Origin: Methyloversatilis sp.
Lineage (GTDB): Bacteria; Pseudomonadota; Gammaproteobacteria; Burkholderiales; Rhodocyclaceae
Direction: 5' to 3'
DNA length: 42,337 nucleotides
Assembly: GCF_030698125.1 (NCBI RefSeq)
Contig: NZ_JAUYNV010000049.1
Coordinates: forward strand, 1 to 42,337
The notes beneath the pieces were generated by a model. That model had not been told where the DNA came from and did no database searches. It was given only the letters and a program-made list of their open reading frames with translations. A program made the position numbers and the translations under genes. Positions 7,868-18,797 of the stretch are shown one piece after another. Positions within the stretch are counted from its first letter, which is position 1. Every line of letters starts with the position of its first letter.

Positions 7868-9544
7868 TCAGGGCGGTGTCTTCTGCATTTCCTCCTTGAG
7901 CGCGCGGCGCAATATCTTTCCGACATTCGTTTTGGGCAGTTCGTCGCGAAACTCCACGTGGCGGGGAATCTTGTACGCAGTCAATTGCGTCCGGCAATGC
8001 GCAATGATCTGTTCCGTCGTGAGCGCCATGTCCTTGCGCACGACGTATGCCCTGACCACCTCGCCCGAATGCTCGTCCGCAACCCCGATCACGCAGCACT
8101 CGAGCACGCCCTCGCACTCGACAATGACCTCTTCCACCTCGTTCGGATAAACATTGAATCCGGATACCAGAATCATGTCCTTCTTGCGGTCGACAATTTT
8201 CACGAATCCGGCTTCATCCACCATTGCCACATCGCCGGTACGCAGATACCCGTCCGGCGTCATCACTTTTTCGGTTTCTTCCGGCCGTCGGTAATAACCC
8301 TTCATCACTTGCGGGCCACGCACGCACAATTCGCCCGTCTCGCCCATCGGTAATTCGACACCATCATCATTTCTGATCGAGACTTCGGTCGACGGAACCG
8401 GCAGCCCGATGGTGCCGCTGAATTCCTCCTGGTCAGGCGGGTTGATGCACACCGCAGGCGATGTTTCGGTCAATCCATAGGCTTCGATGAGCGGCCGTCC
8501 GGTCACCTTCTTCCAGCGTTCGGCGACCGCCCGCTGGACGGCCATGCCACCCCCCAGCGACACCCTGAGCGCCGAAAAATCGACCTTGGCGAAATCGGCG
8601 TTGTTGAGCAGCGCATTGAACAGTGTATTGACGCCCGTAATCGCCGTGAAACGGTGTTTCGACAGTTCCTTGACGAAACCCGGAATGTCGCGCGGATTGG
8701 TGATCAGCACATTCCTTGCGCCAAGCTTCAGGAATACCAGGCAATTCGCGGTCAGCGCGAAGATGTGATAAAGCGGCAGCGCGGTGATGACGATCTGCGG
8801 CCCGGTCAGAAAGGGCTTGATCCATGCATCGGCCTGCAGCATGTTGGCGACGATATTGCGATGCGTGAGCATCGCGCCCTTGGCGACGCCCGTCGTGCCA
8901 CCGGTGTATTGCAGGAAGGCGATGTCTTCATGCACGACATTGACCGGATTGAGTGCGTGACCGCGGGCGAGTCCGAGCGCGTCGTTGAAGCGCACCGCAG
9001 CGGGGAGGTCGAACGCCGGCACCATCTTCTTGACGTGGCGCACGACGAAATTCACCAGCCAGCCCTTGGGCGCCGGCAGCATGTCGCCCAGCGCGGTCAC
9101 CACCACGTGGCGCACCGGCGTGCGGGCCAGCACGTGCTGCAGCGTTGAGGCGAAATTCTCGAGCACGACGATGACTTCGGCGCCGCTGTCGACCAGCTGG
9201 TGTTCCAGTTCGCGCGGCGTATAGAGCGGATTGCAGTTCACCACCGTATAGCCGGCGCGCAGCGCGCCGAACATGGCCACCGGATACTGCAGCACGTTGG
9301 GCATCATCAGTGCCACCCGCGCGCCGGGCGCCAGACCGAGCACTGACTGCAGATAGGCGGCGAACGCCGCACTCAGCCTTTCGGTTTCGGTGAAGCTGAT
9401 CGCCTTGCCCATGCAGACGTAGGCGTCGCGATCGGCGAACTCGCGGCAGCTGCGCTCGAACACATCGCCGATCGACTTGAATTCCGATGGGTCGATTTCG
9501 GCCGGTACGCCAGCCGGATAGCTTTTCAGCCATACCTTGTCCAT
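7868..9544 (-). CDS. fadD: Long-chain fatty acid-CoA ligase FadD
   Basis: This 558-residue enzyme of the adenylate-forming family activates free fatty acids to acyl-CoA using ATP and CoA, at the inner face of the membrane. It matches E. coli FadD over its whole length, starting with [18 protein letters not shown]. The P-loop-like motif [13 protein letters not shown], the A5 motif [10 protein letters not shown] and the C-terminal hinge region [18 protein letters not shown] are all present. The start at 9542-9544 is chosen because GGGGGAGA lies just upstream and similarity to FadD begins there; a start nine codons earlier is less likely. A CBS-domain gene lies 74 bases upstream in the same direction. 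Confidence 0.96.
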   Translation of the reverse strand: MDKVWLKSYPAGVPAEIDPSEFKSIGDVFERSCREFADRDAYVCMGKAISFTETERLSAAFAAYLQSVLGLAPGARVALMMPNVLQYPVAMFGALRAGYTVVNCNPLYTPRELEHQLVDSGAEVIVVLENFASTLQHVLARTPVRHVVVTALGDMLPAPKGWLVNFVVRHVKKMVPAFDLPAAVRFNDALGLARGHALNPVNVVHEDIAFLQYTGGTTGVAKGAMLTHRNIVANMLQADAWIKPFLTGPQIVITALPLYHIFALTANCLVFLKLGARNVLITNPRDIPGFVKELSKHRFTAITGVNTLFNALLNNADFAKVDFSALRVSLGGGMAVQRAVAERWKKVTGRPLIEAYGLTETSPAVCINPPDQEEFSGTIGLPVPSTEVSIRNDDGVELPMGETGELCVRGPQVMKGYYRRPEETEKVMTPDGYLRTGDVAMVDEAGFVKIVDRKKDMILVSGFNVYPNEVEEVIVECEGVLECCVIGVADEHSGEVVRAYVVRKDMALTTEQIIAHCRTQLTAYKIPRHVEFRDELPKTNVGKILRRALKEEMQKTPP

Positions 9545-9618
9545 AGCTCTCCCCCCGTGTTCGGCCTGCACCGCCCGGCGTCTGCGCGCGTCCGGCGGCC
9601 GGTCGTCCGTCGTGTGGC

Positions 9619-10068
9619 CTAGCTCGACGCGTCGTCCATCGGCCAGTCGCGGATATAGCTCTTCAGCATGCGGTTCTCGAAACTCTGCTCTTCCAGCATG
9701 GCGCGCGCCACATCGTGAAAGGACAGCACACCCATCAGCGTGTCGCCTTCCATGATCGGCAGGTAGCGGCAGTGCCGCTCCAGCATCAGGCGACGCAGTT
9801 CGTCCACTTCCATGTCGGGGTGAGCGGTGGCCGGGTCACGCTGCATCACATCGGCGACCGTGAGTGTCTGCCAGCCGCCACCGGCCGTTCGCAACGCGCG
9901 CAGCACTTCGCGAAAGCTCAGCATGCCGGCCATCAGGCCATGTTCCATGACAACCAGCGAACCGACATCCAGATCGGCCATCGTGGCGACCGCATTATCC
10001 AGCGACTGCGACGGGACTACGGTGTACAGCACCGTTCCCTTGATGCGCAGGATTTCATGTACTTGCAT
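9619..10068 (-). CDS. Paired CBS-domain protein
   Basis: This 149-residue soluble protein is built from two CBS domains. The first runs about residues 5-60 (ending [25 protein letters not shown] in two parts) and the second about 75-130 ([18 protein letters not shown], then [19 protein letters not shown]). Stand-alone CBS pairs bind adenine nucleotides such as AMP or ATP and act as energy sensors for partner proteins. No partner is fused here. It is on the same strand as fadD downstream and the AddA-like gene upstream; its proximity to fadD may be functional but is unproven. The start at 10066-10068 has AAGGGG upstream. Confidence 0.88.
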   Translation of the reverse strand: MQVHEILRIKGTVLYTVVPSQSLDNAVATMADLDVGSLVVMEHGLMAGMLSFREVLRALRTAGGGWQTLTVADVMQRDPATAHPDMEVDELRRLMLERHCRYLPIMEGDTLMGVLSFHDVARAMLEEQSFENRMLKSYIRDWPMDDASS

Positions 10069-10170
10069 GACGGCCACCCCTTCGTGCTGCGCATGCGCGA
10101 AACGCACACCGCGGTTGAATATCGCAGATGGTAGTCAAAACTGCCAGCGACGCAAAGTTTCGGGCGGCGC

Positions 10171-13100
10171 TCAGAAGCGCACGTCGAGCGCGCCGTCCGG
10201 CCGGATCAGCGCCGCATGCACCGCCTTGCCGGGCCGGATCGCGGCCACTGCCTCGGCATAGCCGGCAAGTTGCGCCGTATAGGACTCGGCAAAACGGTCG
10301 CCCTGTCCACTCTTGTAATCCAGAATCCAGATGTCGTCATCGAATTCGACCAGCCGGTCGATCCGGCCTGGTCTACCGTCGGGCAGCACGAATTCGAGTT
10401 CGTTCGCCGACCAGCGATGCTGCGCCGGGTCGAAGAAGCGCTGCAGCGATTCACTCGCCACGAGGCGGCGCGCGATCGCTTCGAGATCGCGCCACTGTAC
10501 GGCATCGAGTCCGGCCAGCCGCGCGGGCGACGGCTCACCGCCAGCCAGTGCCTCAAGCCAGCTGTGCAGGCCCACGCCCCAGAGCTGAACGGAATCGAGC
10601 GCAACCAGCGCGCGCCGCTCACCGATGGCAGGTACCGGCGCATCGGCTACGGCAGCCCTGACAGCGGGGTCATCCGGTGTGGGGTCCACGCAGTCGGCAA
10701 GTACACCATGGTCAAGCCGCATGCCGCTGCCGTCGGTGGCGACGGCATCGGCGCAGCGGCCAAGCGCCGCACTGACGCGGTCGAGCCAGCTGCCGGCACT
10801 GCTGCCCTTGGCGGGGCTGACACCACTGACGAACAGCAGCTGGCGGGCCCGGGTCAGCGCGACATACAGCAGGTTCGCGTCCTCGCGCGCAGCGGCCCGT
10901 GCCTCGGCGTCGATGAAGACGGCGCGGGCATGGCCCTGATTGTCCTTGTTCTGCAGCAAGGACAGATGACCGGGCGCAGCGTCGCCGGGCGGCCAGTTGA
11001 GCAGCACGCGCGCACCGCTGTCGGTGCGCGGCCGCGCCACCGCGTCGGCCAGCCAGACGATGGGCGCCTCCAGCCCCTTGGCCGCGTGCACCGTGAGCAC
11101 GCGCACGCGCCCGCGCGCCGGGTCTTCACCGAGGATGAGGCCTTCATCCGGCGCTTCGTCATCTTCGTTGCGCAGGCGTGTCAGCTCGTCGATGAAACGC
11201 GGCAGGCTGGGGTAGCGGCCGCTGTCGACCTTGAGTGCCAGTTCGATGAAGGCTTCGAGATTGGCGCGCACACCCGGCCACGCCATCGCGTCGACGCTGG
11301 CGGCGTAACGCGGCATCAGCGCGCCCTGATCGAATACCCGGTCGAGGAGGTCGTGCACCGGCAGACGGGTCGCTGCGTCGAGCCAGCCCTCCAGCAGTGC
11401 CGCGGCGCGGGCGTACGCCGGATCACTGCCGGCGCGGCGCGCGCGCAGCGTCGGCCACAGACTTTCGGCGCCGTCGCCGGTCACATCGAGCAACTGCGCG
11501 TCGTCGAACGCGAACAGCGGGCTGCGCAGTACATGGGCGAGCGACAGCGCATCGGCCGGTGCAGCGAGAAAGCGCAGCAACGCCAGCAGGTCGGACGCTT
11601 CGAGCGTATCGAGCAGGCGGCCGCGGCTGGCGCCGAAGTAGGGAATGCCGTGAGCGCGCAGGGCTGCCTCGTACACCGCCAGCCCGGTACGCCGGCGCAG
11701 CAGGATCATCATGTCGCCATAGCGCGCCGCGCGCGTTGCACCGGTGTGCGCATCGCGCACCGCGAGCCGCCCGACCATGCCCTTGAGCCGCGTGCACAGC
11801 GCATCGGCTTCGCGCTTGCGGCGGCTGTCCTCGATGGCCAGCCTCGGCTGGCGCAACGGATTGCGCAGGCCGGGCGCAGCGGCCTGCCCGTCGGCTTCCG
11901 CCCTGGCGTCGGCTTCGTGCCCGAAAGCCGGCAGCACTTCGACCCGGCCGGGCAGATCGGTCCGGGACGTGCTGTGCGGCGCAAAGCCTTCGAACACGTC
12001 CATGTCGCCGAACACGGCGTTGACCGCGCTCACCACGGCCGGGCTGCTGCGCCGGGTTTCATTGCGCTGCAGCCGCAGGGCGCCGAAGCGCTGTTCGAAC
12101 ACCGTGGCCGCATGCGTGAAGATGCGCGGGTCGGCGCGCCGGAAGCGGTAGATCGACTGTTTCGGATCGCCGACCACGAACACCACCGGCTGCACCTGAC
12201 CCGGCGCGTAGGCATCGAGCCAGTGCATCAGCACCTGCCACTGCAGCGGATTGGTGTCCTGGAATTCGTCCAGCAACAGGTGGCGGTAGCGCGCATCGAG
12301 CCGCGCCTGCACGAAGGGGCCGGTCTGCGCGTCGGACAGCAGCCGGGCGGCGTGCCACTCGAGATCGCCGAAGTCGAGCACGCCCGCGTTCTGCTTGATG
12401 CGGTCGTAGGCGTCGAGCAGCGCCGCGGCGACCTGCAGCCCCTGTTCGTTGAGCGCCCAGGCGGCAAGATCAGCCTGCGCGTTCAGGCACTGCACCAGAC
12501 GCGCCGCAACCTGCTCGTTCAGCGCGAGCGCACTGTCGGCCACGCCGAGCTTTTCAAGCGCCTTGCCCGGCTTGAAGCTCGCCGGCTCGCCATCCTGCTT
12601 GAGCAGCTGGGCGCGCAGGCCGGCCAAGTAGGCGTGAGCCTCGACCTGCGCGCACGCCTGTTCGATCGCCGTCGCCTTGCGCTGCTGCGCCTCCGTGCCC
12701 TGACCAAGCAGCCGCGCGAGATCGAGGGCGCGACGGCGCAGCAATTCGTCGCCGGCGAGCACGTCGACCGGGGCTTCGGCGTCGGCCCCGAAAAATTGTC
12801 GCAAGTGGGCCAACGCGCCGGCCAGTCCGCCCTGCGCCGCCAGCCACGCTTCCCACTCGGCGCGGCGATCGACCAGCGCGCTGGCCAGCGTTTTGGTGCC
12901 CGCCACCCCGCACCGGCCAAGCAGGCTGCGCAACGCGAGCGCCAGTTCGGCCTGTGGCGCGCGCCCGGCGCGGCGCATCAGCGCGGCCCAGGCCTGATCG
13001 CGCAACTGCGCCGTGCGCTCGGAAAGCTGCAGGCCACGCAGACCGCTGTTCAGCGGTGCGGCACCGAGCAGTGACGAAAACCAGCCGTGGAAGGTGTTCA

Positions 13101-13446
13101 CCGTCAGCCCGGGCCGCGCGTCGGCGACCTGCTCGAACAGCGCCCGCGCACGCGCGATCAGTGTCGGATCGCGCTGCACGTCCAGTCCGCGTTCGGCGAG
13201 GAAGACACTCACCCGCTCATCGTCGGCCACGGCCAGTTCAGCCAGCCAGTGCTGCAGGCGCTCCTCTATTTCACGCGCCGCCTTGCGCGTGTAGGTGATG
13301 GCGAGAATGTCGCCCGGCTGCGCGCCGGCCAGCAGCAGGCGGATCAGGCGCGACACCAGCGTCCAGGTCTTGCCGCTGCCGGCGCATGCCTCGACGACTA
13401 CGCTGCGTGCCGGGTCGAGTGCGCGCAGATCGTCTTCGCGGCTCAT
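10171..13446 (-). CDS. addA: AddA/RecB-like UvrD helicase-nuclease
   Basis: This 1091-residue protein is a superfamily 1 DNA helicase with a C-terminal RecB-family nuclease domain. Motifs in order are Walker A EACAGSGKTWTL near residue 25, motif II LLLDEFQDTNPLQW, motif III VVGDPKQSIYRFRRADP, motifs V/VI LTVHAAKGLEAPIVW and LLYVALTRAR, then the nuclease residues GRIDRLV and ILDYKSG with the QLAGY helix. With its neighbour it should unwind and resect double-strand breaks for RecA loading. It begins with an ATG that overlaps the stop codon of the upstream nuclease gene as ATGA, so the two are co-translated. The length suits AddA. About 100 bases separate it from the CBS gene downstream. Confidence 0.93.
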   Translation of the reverse strand: MSREDDLRALDPARSVVVEACAGSGKTWTLVSRLIRLLLAGAQPGDILAITYTRKAAREIEERLQHWLAELAVADDERVSVFLAERGLDVQRDPTLIARARALFEQVADARPGLTVNTFHGWFSSLLGAAPLNSGLRGLQLSERTAQLRDQAWAALMRRAGRAPQAELALALRSLLGRCGVAGTKTLASALVDRRAEWEAWLAAQGGLAGALAHLRQFFGADAEAPVDVLAGDELLRRRALDLARLLGQGTEAQQRKATAIEQACAQVEAHAYLAGLRAQLLKQDGEPASFKPGKALEKLGVADSALALNEQVAARLVQCLNAQADLAAWALNEQGLQVAAALLDAYDRIKQNAGVLDFGDLEWHAARLLSDAQTGPFVQARLDARYRHLLLDEFQDTNPLQWQVLMHWLDAYAPGQVQPVVFVVGDPKQSIYRFRRADPRIFTHAATVFEQRFGALRLQRNETRRSSPAVVSAVNAVFGDMDVFEGFAPHSTSRTDLPGRVEVLPAFGHEADARAEADGQAAAPGLRNPLRQPRLAIEDSRRKREADALCTRLKGMVGRLAVRDAHTGATRAARYGDMMILLRRRTGLAVYEAALRAHGIPYFGASRGRLLDTLEASDLLALLRFLAAPADALSLAHVLRSPLFAFDDAQLLDVTGDGAESLWPTLRARRAGSDPAYARAAALLEGWLDAATRLPVHDLLDRVFDQGALMPRYAASVDAMAWPGVRANLEAFIELALKVDSGRYPSLPRFIDELTRLRNEDDEAPDEGLILGEDPARGRVRVLTVHAAKGLEAPIVWLADAVARPRTDSGARVLLNWPPGDAAPGHLSLLQNKDNQGHARAVFIDAEARAAAREDANLLYVALTRARQLLFVSGVSPAKGSSAGSWLDRVSAALGRCADAVATDGSGMRLDHGVLADCVDPTPDDPAVRAAVADAPVPAIGERRALVALDSVQLWGVGLHSWLEALAGGEPSPARLAGLDAVQWRDLEAIARRLVASESLQRFFDPAQHRWSANELEFVLPDGRPGRIDRLVEFDDDIWILDYKSGQGDRFAESYTAQLAGYAEAVAAIRPGKAVHAALIRPDGALDVRF

Positions 13447-16112
13447 GGCAGCCAGTCCTTGCGGCACAGGCCGCGCATGTCGCAATGCCGGCAGGCCGCC
13501 TGATCGCCGTGCGCCGGCAGGGCTGCGCCGTTGCGCAGCGCCGGAAACAGCTCGGACACGAGCACCTGCAGCGCCCGCGCAGCGGCGGGTGGATCGGCCT
13601 CTACAAAGGTCACGGGCGCACTCTCTTCCAGCGCCAGATAGGCGGCCTGGCTCACCGAGCCGCCTTCGAGCACGGTATAGAACGCCAGCTGCACGTCGTC
13701 GGCCTGCAGGGTCTTGCGAACGCTCTCGGCACTGCGCAGCTTGTAGTCGAGCAGCGCGACATCGCCCTCGGCATTGCGGTCGATGCGGTCGATCCGGCCT
13801 TCGAGCGACAGTGCAGCACCATCCGGCAACTGGAGCACATGCGTGCGCCTCGCCTCACCGCTGTCGAACAGCCAGCCGTCGGCTTCGCGCTGCACGGCCC
13901 ACGCGATGTAGGCGTCGGCGCGATCGTGCAGGCGATCGGCCCACGCATGCTCCTGGAAGTTGCGCGCGATGGCGCCATCGAAGGCGACGGCAATCTGCGC
14001 GCGCAGGGCATCGGCCAGTGCGGGCGGCGCAGCCTCCGCCAGTCGCGGGTGAGCGACATGAAAATCGTGCAGCACGCGATGCACCAGCTCACCGACGCTG
14101 CCCTTGCCCATGGCATCCTCGACCTCGTCGCCGGCACCCAGGCCAAGTACGTGACGGGCGTAGTAGCGATAGGGACAGGCCATCAGGTCGGCCAGAGCAC
14201 TTGCCGTGAGCCGCGACGGCACGCGCGCCGGATCGAGCACCGGCGCACTGGAAACGACCCGTGCCGGAAGCGGCGGCGGATCGGCAAGCGACGGCGCACT
14301 GCAAATGGCCGACGGCAGGCCGGCGCGCTGCAACACCAGATCGAGGCGCTGCAGATCCAAGCCGGGCAGGTTCGCTTCACCGTTGCGCTGCGTCTGCCAA
14401 CTGAATACGGTCTGGTCGCTGCAGGCGATCAGACTGGCAAGATCGTCGCGCAGCTGCCCGGCGGCGAGCTGCGAATCCGGTAGTCCAAGTTCGCGCCGAA
14501 GGCCTTCGTGGCCGAGCACGCCGCGCAGGCGCGCTGGCGCCAGGTGCCGGCTGTCGGCGCCGATCACATACACGGCGTCGAAACGGCGCAGGCGGGTCGC
14601 CGTCAGTGGCGTCAGCACCACCGGGCTGTCGATGGCGCTGTCCCGGAACAGCGCCTGCTCGAACTCGCTGTTGAGCCACTTGCGCCAGTCCGCGAAAGAC
14701 AGGTCGAGTGCCACGCCGCTGCTGTCGGCACGCAACTGCTCCAGCAGATTGACCACCTGCGCACCGGCTGCGTCGAGCATCAACGCGGCGCGGGCGCCCA
14801 GCACATCGAGCGCTGCCAGCAGGCGTTCGACCCGGAAGCTGGCCGGCGCGTTGTGGGTGGGCATCAGCGCAAAAGCCTGCGACAGCGCGTCGATCAGCTG
14901 GCCGGGCGGGCGGGCGGAAAACTCGCGGCCGGCATCGGTGAGCAAGGCGTGCAGGCCATCGACATGGTTGCGCCTGACCACCCAGTTGTCGATGGCGGCG
15001 ATGGCCTGTGCGTGGGCATCGCGGTCGAGCGCGCCGGCCACATGCGGCGAGCGCAGCAGATCGAGCAGATCGCGGTGATAGCCGTCCGACGCGAAGCATT
15101 GCAGCAGGGCGTCGACCGTGGCCGCCGCACGCGTCGTCGACAGCTTCCAGCCGGTTTCATCGGCCAGCAGAACCTGCCGGCGTTCGAGCAGCGCGCGGGC
15201 GCGCCGTGCCGCTTCGCGATCGAGCGCCACCAGCGCAATGTTGCAGCGGCCTTCAGCCAGCCAGCCGGCGATGCAGGACGCGGCACATTGCGCTTCCTGC
15301 TCAAGCGACTGCGCACCGAGGAGGCGCACACGGCCGGCCAGTTCGAGCGCGTCATCCCGCGATGGGGCGGGCGTCGAAACGTCTGCCGCACGGGGCAGCG
15401 GGCCGGACGGCCAGGCGGCGTGCAGCACGCGGGCGACCGAAGTATCGGCCAGCGCGCGCGTTGCCAGCACATTCAGCACCGGCACGCGCGCGGCATGCAA
15501 TTCAAGCCACGCTGGCGCTGGCTCGACCAGCGCGGACAGGTAAATGAGCGGCCGACGCGCTGCGCCAGCGGCGCGCATCAACGCCTGCGTGACGGCACGC
15601 GCATGACCGGGCGTTCCGGTGCAGTCGCTGTGCCACACCGCATGCACCAGACGCGCTTCGAGCGACAGCGCCGCGCTGTCGGTCAGACCGTGCGCACGTT
15701 CGAAGCCGTGCTGCAGGGCGTTCTCGTCCGGCGGCGCCGGCAATCCGGCCAGCGCATCCGCCAGTTCGAGCAGTTCCTGCGCGGCCGACCACGGATCGGC
15801 ATCGCCCAGCCAGGCTTGCTGGCGCAATTGCGCCACCAGACGCAGCAGACGCCGGGGGTGGGGATCGACCGGTGCATCGCCCATCCAGCGCGCCGCCAGC
15901 AACGACGGCGTGAGCATGCGCGGCATGAACAGCGCCTGTCCGGCTTCGGCCACCAGCGCACCGCGCAGCGCCGACGCATGCACCATGACCGGAATCAGCA
16001 GGTCGCAGTCGGCGAGCGCATCGCCATGGCGATCGATCAGAAGGCGCGCGAGCCGGGCGAACAGCGCGCCATCTGCCGGCAAGCGCAAGGTTTCGAAGCC
16101 CGCCGCGTTCAT
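13443..16112 (-). CDS. addB: AddB-like PD-(D/E)XK nuclease subunit
   Basis: This 889-residue protein is the partner subunit of an AddAB-type repair enzyme. The N-terminal two thirds resemble an inactivated helicase fold; I see no Walker A. The C-terminal part, from about residue 640, is a RecB-like nuclease with GRIDRIDR, LLDYKL and QLAFY. It also has the Fe-S staple cysteines: one in MACPYRYYARH and three in ACRHCDMRGLCRKDW at the end, the C...C-x2-C-x5-C arrangement of AddB. Its stop codon overlaps the addA start. fdxA lies 43 bases upstream on the same strand. Betaproteobacterial members are often annotated only as PD-(D/E)XK nuclease family protein. Confidence 0.9.
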   Translation of the reverse strand: MNAAGFETLRLPADGALFARLARLLIDRHGDALADCDLLIPVMVHASALRGALVAEAGQALFMPRMLTPSLLAARWMGDAPVDPHPRRLLRLVAQLRQQAWLGDADPWSAAQELLELADALAGLPAPPDENALQHGFERAHGLTDSAALSLEARLVHAVWHSDCTGTPGHARAVTQALMRAAGAARRPLIYLSALVEPAPAWLELHAARVPVLNVLATRALADTSVARVLHAAWPSGPLPRAADVSTPAPSRDDALELAGRVRLLGAQSLEQEAQCAASCIAGWLAEGRCNIALVALDREAARRARALLERRQVLLADETGWKLSTTRAAATVDALLQCFASDGYHRDLLDLLRSPHVAGALDRDAHAQAIAAIDNWVVRRNHVDGLHALLTDAGREFSARPPGQLIDALSQAFALMPTHNAPASFRVERLLAALDVLGARAALMLDAAGAQVVNLLEQLRADSSGVALDLSFADWRKWLNSEFEQALFRDSAIDSPVVLTPLTATRLRRFDAVYVIGADSRHLAPARLRGVLGHEGLRRELGLPDSQLAAGQLRDDLASLIACSDQTVFSWQTQRNGEANLPGLDLQRLDLVLQRAGLPSAICSAPSLADPPPLPARVVSSAPVLDPARVPSRLTASALADLMACPYRYYARHVLGLGAGDEVEDAMGKGSVGELVHRVLHDFHVAHPRLAEAAPPALADALRAQIAVAFDGAIARNFQEHAWADRLHDRADAYIAWAVQREADGWLFDSGEARRTHVLQLPDGAALSLEGRIDRIDRNAEGDVALLDYKLRSAESVRKTLQADDVQLAFYTVLEGGSVSQAAYLALEESAPVTFVEADPPAAARALQVLVSELFPALRNGAALPAHGDQAACRHCDMRGLCRKDWLP

Positions 16113-16155
16113 GCGCGAGGACGCGAACTGCTGCGGCCGGCGGGCGGCGGCGTGC

Positions 16156-16479
16156 TCAGCGTTCCAGCATGCCGAGCTTGTCCTTCACCTTGAGCCATTC
16201 GTCGGCATCGGCAGGCGCGTCCTTGCGCTCGATGATGGCAGGCCACTCGGCGGACAGTTCGGCGTTCAGCTTGATGAAATGGATCTGGTCGGACGGCACG
16301 TCGTCCTCGGCGAAAATGGCTTCGGCCGGACATTCGGCCACGCACAGCGTGCAGTCGATGCACTCATCGGGGTCGATCACCAGGAAATTCGGGCCTTCGC
16401 GAAAGCAATCGACCGGGCACACATCGACGCAGTCGGTGTACTTGCACTTGATACAGGATTCGGTGACGACGTAAGTCAT
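16156..16479 (-). CDS. fdxA: 7Fe ferredoxin FdxA, [3Fe-4S][4Fe-4S]
   Basis: This 107-residue ferredoxin is very close to Azotobacter vinelandii ferredoxin I. The cluster motifs are [17 protein letters not shown], then [12 protein letters not shown], and the C-terminal extension ends in KDKLGMLER as in that protein. It is a soluble low-potential electron carrier. The start at 16477-16479 has GGAG nine bases upstream; the upstream in-frame extension has no similarity. It is divergent from trxA and 43 bases upstream of addB in the same direction, so read-through into the Fe-S nuclease gene is possible. Confidence 0.96.
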   Translation of the reverse strand: MTYVVTESCIKCKYTDCVDVCPVDCFREGPNFLVIDPDECIDCTLCVAECPAEAIFAEDDVPSDQIHFIKLNAELSAEWPAIIERKDAPADADEWLKVKDKLGMLER

Positions 16480-16986
16480 GGTTTCTCCGTGCGGTGGTCG
16501 CATTGCCCGACAGCAGGCGAACCACGGGGTGGTTTGATCGGAATCTCGGGACGATGACAGTCCGGAAAACGGCGTGGATTTTATCACCGCGGCCCGTGGC
16601 AAAGCCGTTCCGTGCATCGTGCAGAGGCGGCATGCCGACATGAATTTTTGTCGGGCGTACCTCCATCACTCTGCGCAACACGGCGTTTTTTGTATTAGCA
16701 TCATGGAAACAGCGCGAAAACAGCGTAACAAACGCGATCGCGCAGGTGTGCGGTCAGCGCGCTGCCAGAGTGATTTGCCCCGTGCCTGCCGCGGTGGCCC
16801 GCAACCTCCGCACACACCTGCTCACGAATTCCCGGCCTGCGCAGTGCGCGTCAGGCACTCAGCCCGGCTAACAACAGCGCCCAGCCCACACCCGGTTGTC
16901 CACGGTATATCCGACCGATATACCCAATTCCAAGAAACGATCCGGCATTCCAGGTCTCTCCCCAAGTCAAGCCCCGCGAGGAAACG
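16480..16986. other. Divergent intergenic region fdxA/trxA
   Basis: I see no credible gene in these 507 bases. For fdxA a possible -10 on the minus strand is TAAAAT (16578-16583) without a clear -35. A weak dyad CCGACA...TGTCGG lies at 16635-16654 with an 8-base loop and no T run. For trxA a promoter-like element with an inverted repeat is listed separately. Confidence 0.5.
16896..16924 (+). promoter_or_regulatory. Possible trxA promoter containing an inverted repeat
   Basis: TTGTCC (16896-16901) and TATACC (16919-16924) are 17 bases apart, each matching four of six sigma-70 positions, about 60 bases before the trxA ATG. The same stretch holds a perfect dyad GGTATAT-N7-ATATACC (16904-16924) whose right arm covers the -10 element, which is where a repressor would sit. 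Confidence 0.45.
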
Positions 16987-17313
16987 ATGAGCGAACACAT
17001 CCACCACGTCACCGATGCCAGCTTCGAAGCCGAAGTGGTCAAAGCCGATCTGCCCGTGCTGGTCGACTACTGGGCCGAATGGTGCGGTCCGTGCAAGATG
17101 ATTGCCCCCATTCTCGACGAGGTGGCGCGTGACTACGCCGGCAAGTTGCGCGTGGCCAAGGTGAATATCGACGAGAACCAGGACACCCCGGCACGCTTCG
17201 GCATTCGCGGCATTCCGACATTGATGCTGTTCAAGGACGGCAATGTCGAAGCCACGAAAGTCGGCGCCCTGTCGAAGTCACAACTGACCGCATTCCTGGA
17301 CAGCCACCTCTAA
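16987..17313 (+). CDS. trxA: Thioredoxin
   Basis: This 108-residue cytoplasmic thioredoxin reduces protein disulfides with electrons from thioredoxin reductase. The active site WCGPC is at residues 32-36 in the context [12 protein letters not shown]. The cis-proline motif RGIPTLMLF and the buried aspartate in VLVDYWAE are also present, as in E. coli TrxA. GAGGAAA precedes the ATG. It is followed 99 bases later by rho on the same strand, the common proteobacterial order trxA-rho. Confidence 0.97.
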   Translation: MSEHIHHVTDASFEAEVVKADLPVLVDYWAEWCGPCKMIAPILDEVARDYAGKLRVAKVNIDENQDTPARFGIRGIPTLMLFKDGNVEATKVGALSKSQLTAFLDSHL

Positions 17314-17356
17314 TCACTTTTCCACGGCGACGGGTGCCTCGCGCACCCCGCCCGCC

Positions 17357-17412
17357 GGAGCCGGTTCCTGGCTCCGCCTCCCCACCCCGCACGTCGCACA
17401 GACCCCGTCACC
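17357..17412 (+). promoter_or_regulatory. Hairpin and C-rich leader before rho
   Basis: GGAGCC (17357-17362) and GGCTCC (17370-17375) form a hairpin without a T run. The 37 bases after it, up to the rho start, hold 22 C and 6 G, the composition of a rut site for Rho binding. No Shine-Dalgarno sequence precedes the rho ATG. Autoregulation of rho through its leader is known in E. coli; here it is inferred. Confidence 0.4.
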
Positions 17413-18672
<1,260 letters not shown>

Positions 18673-18750
18673 CCCGCAGCGGAACACCGCTGCCCCGTCC
18701 GACCAGCGACGGTATCGTGCCGCAACCATCGGCGCGGTACCGTCGCTTGC

Positions 18751-18777
18751 GTTGGGCATCGCTTCGCTCACCCCAAC
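18751..18777 (-). repeat. Inverted copy of the 27-bp palindromic core
   Basis: This 27-base stretch is the reverse complement of the core found three times downstream (18883-18909, 18999-19025, 19117-19143), with one mismatch. The core is itself an imperfect palindrome with arms GTTGGG and CCCAAC. The inverted and direct copies could pair in RNA from rho read-through. Confidence 0.8.
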
Positions 18778-18797
18778 CTACGAAACTCCCGTACCCT

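Noticed and set aside
10216-13074. Very long open frame on the plus strand opposite the AddA-like gene
   Set aside because: It is the antisense shadow typical of GC-rich DNA: no domain, composition rich in Arg, Gln and His, and no ribosome binding site, while the opposite strand has all helicase motifs.
16635-16654. Terminator between fdxA and trxA
   Set aside because: The six-base stem has no following T run and no gene ends there.
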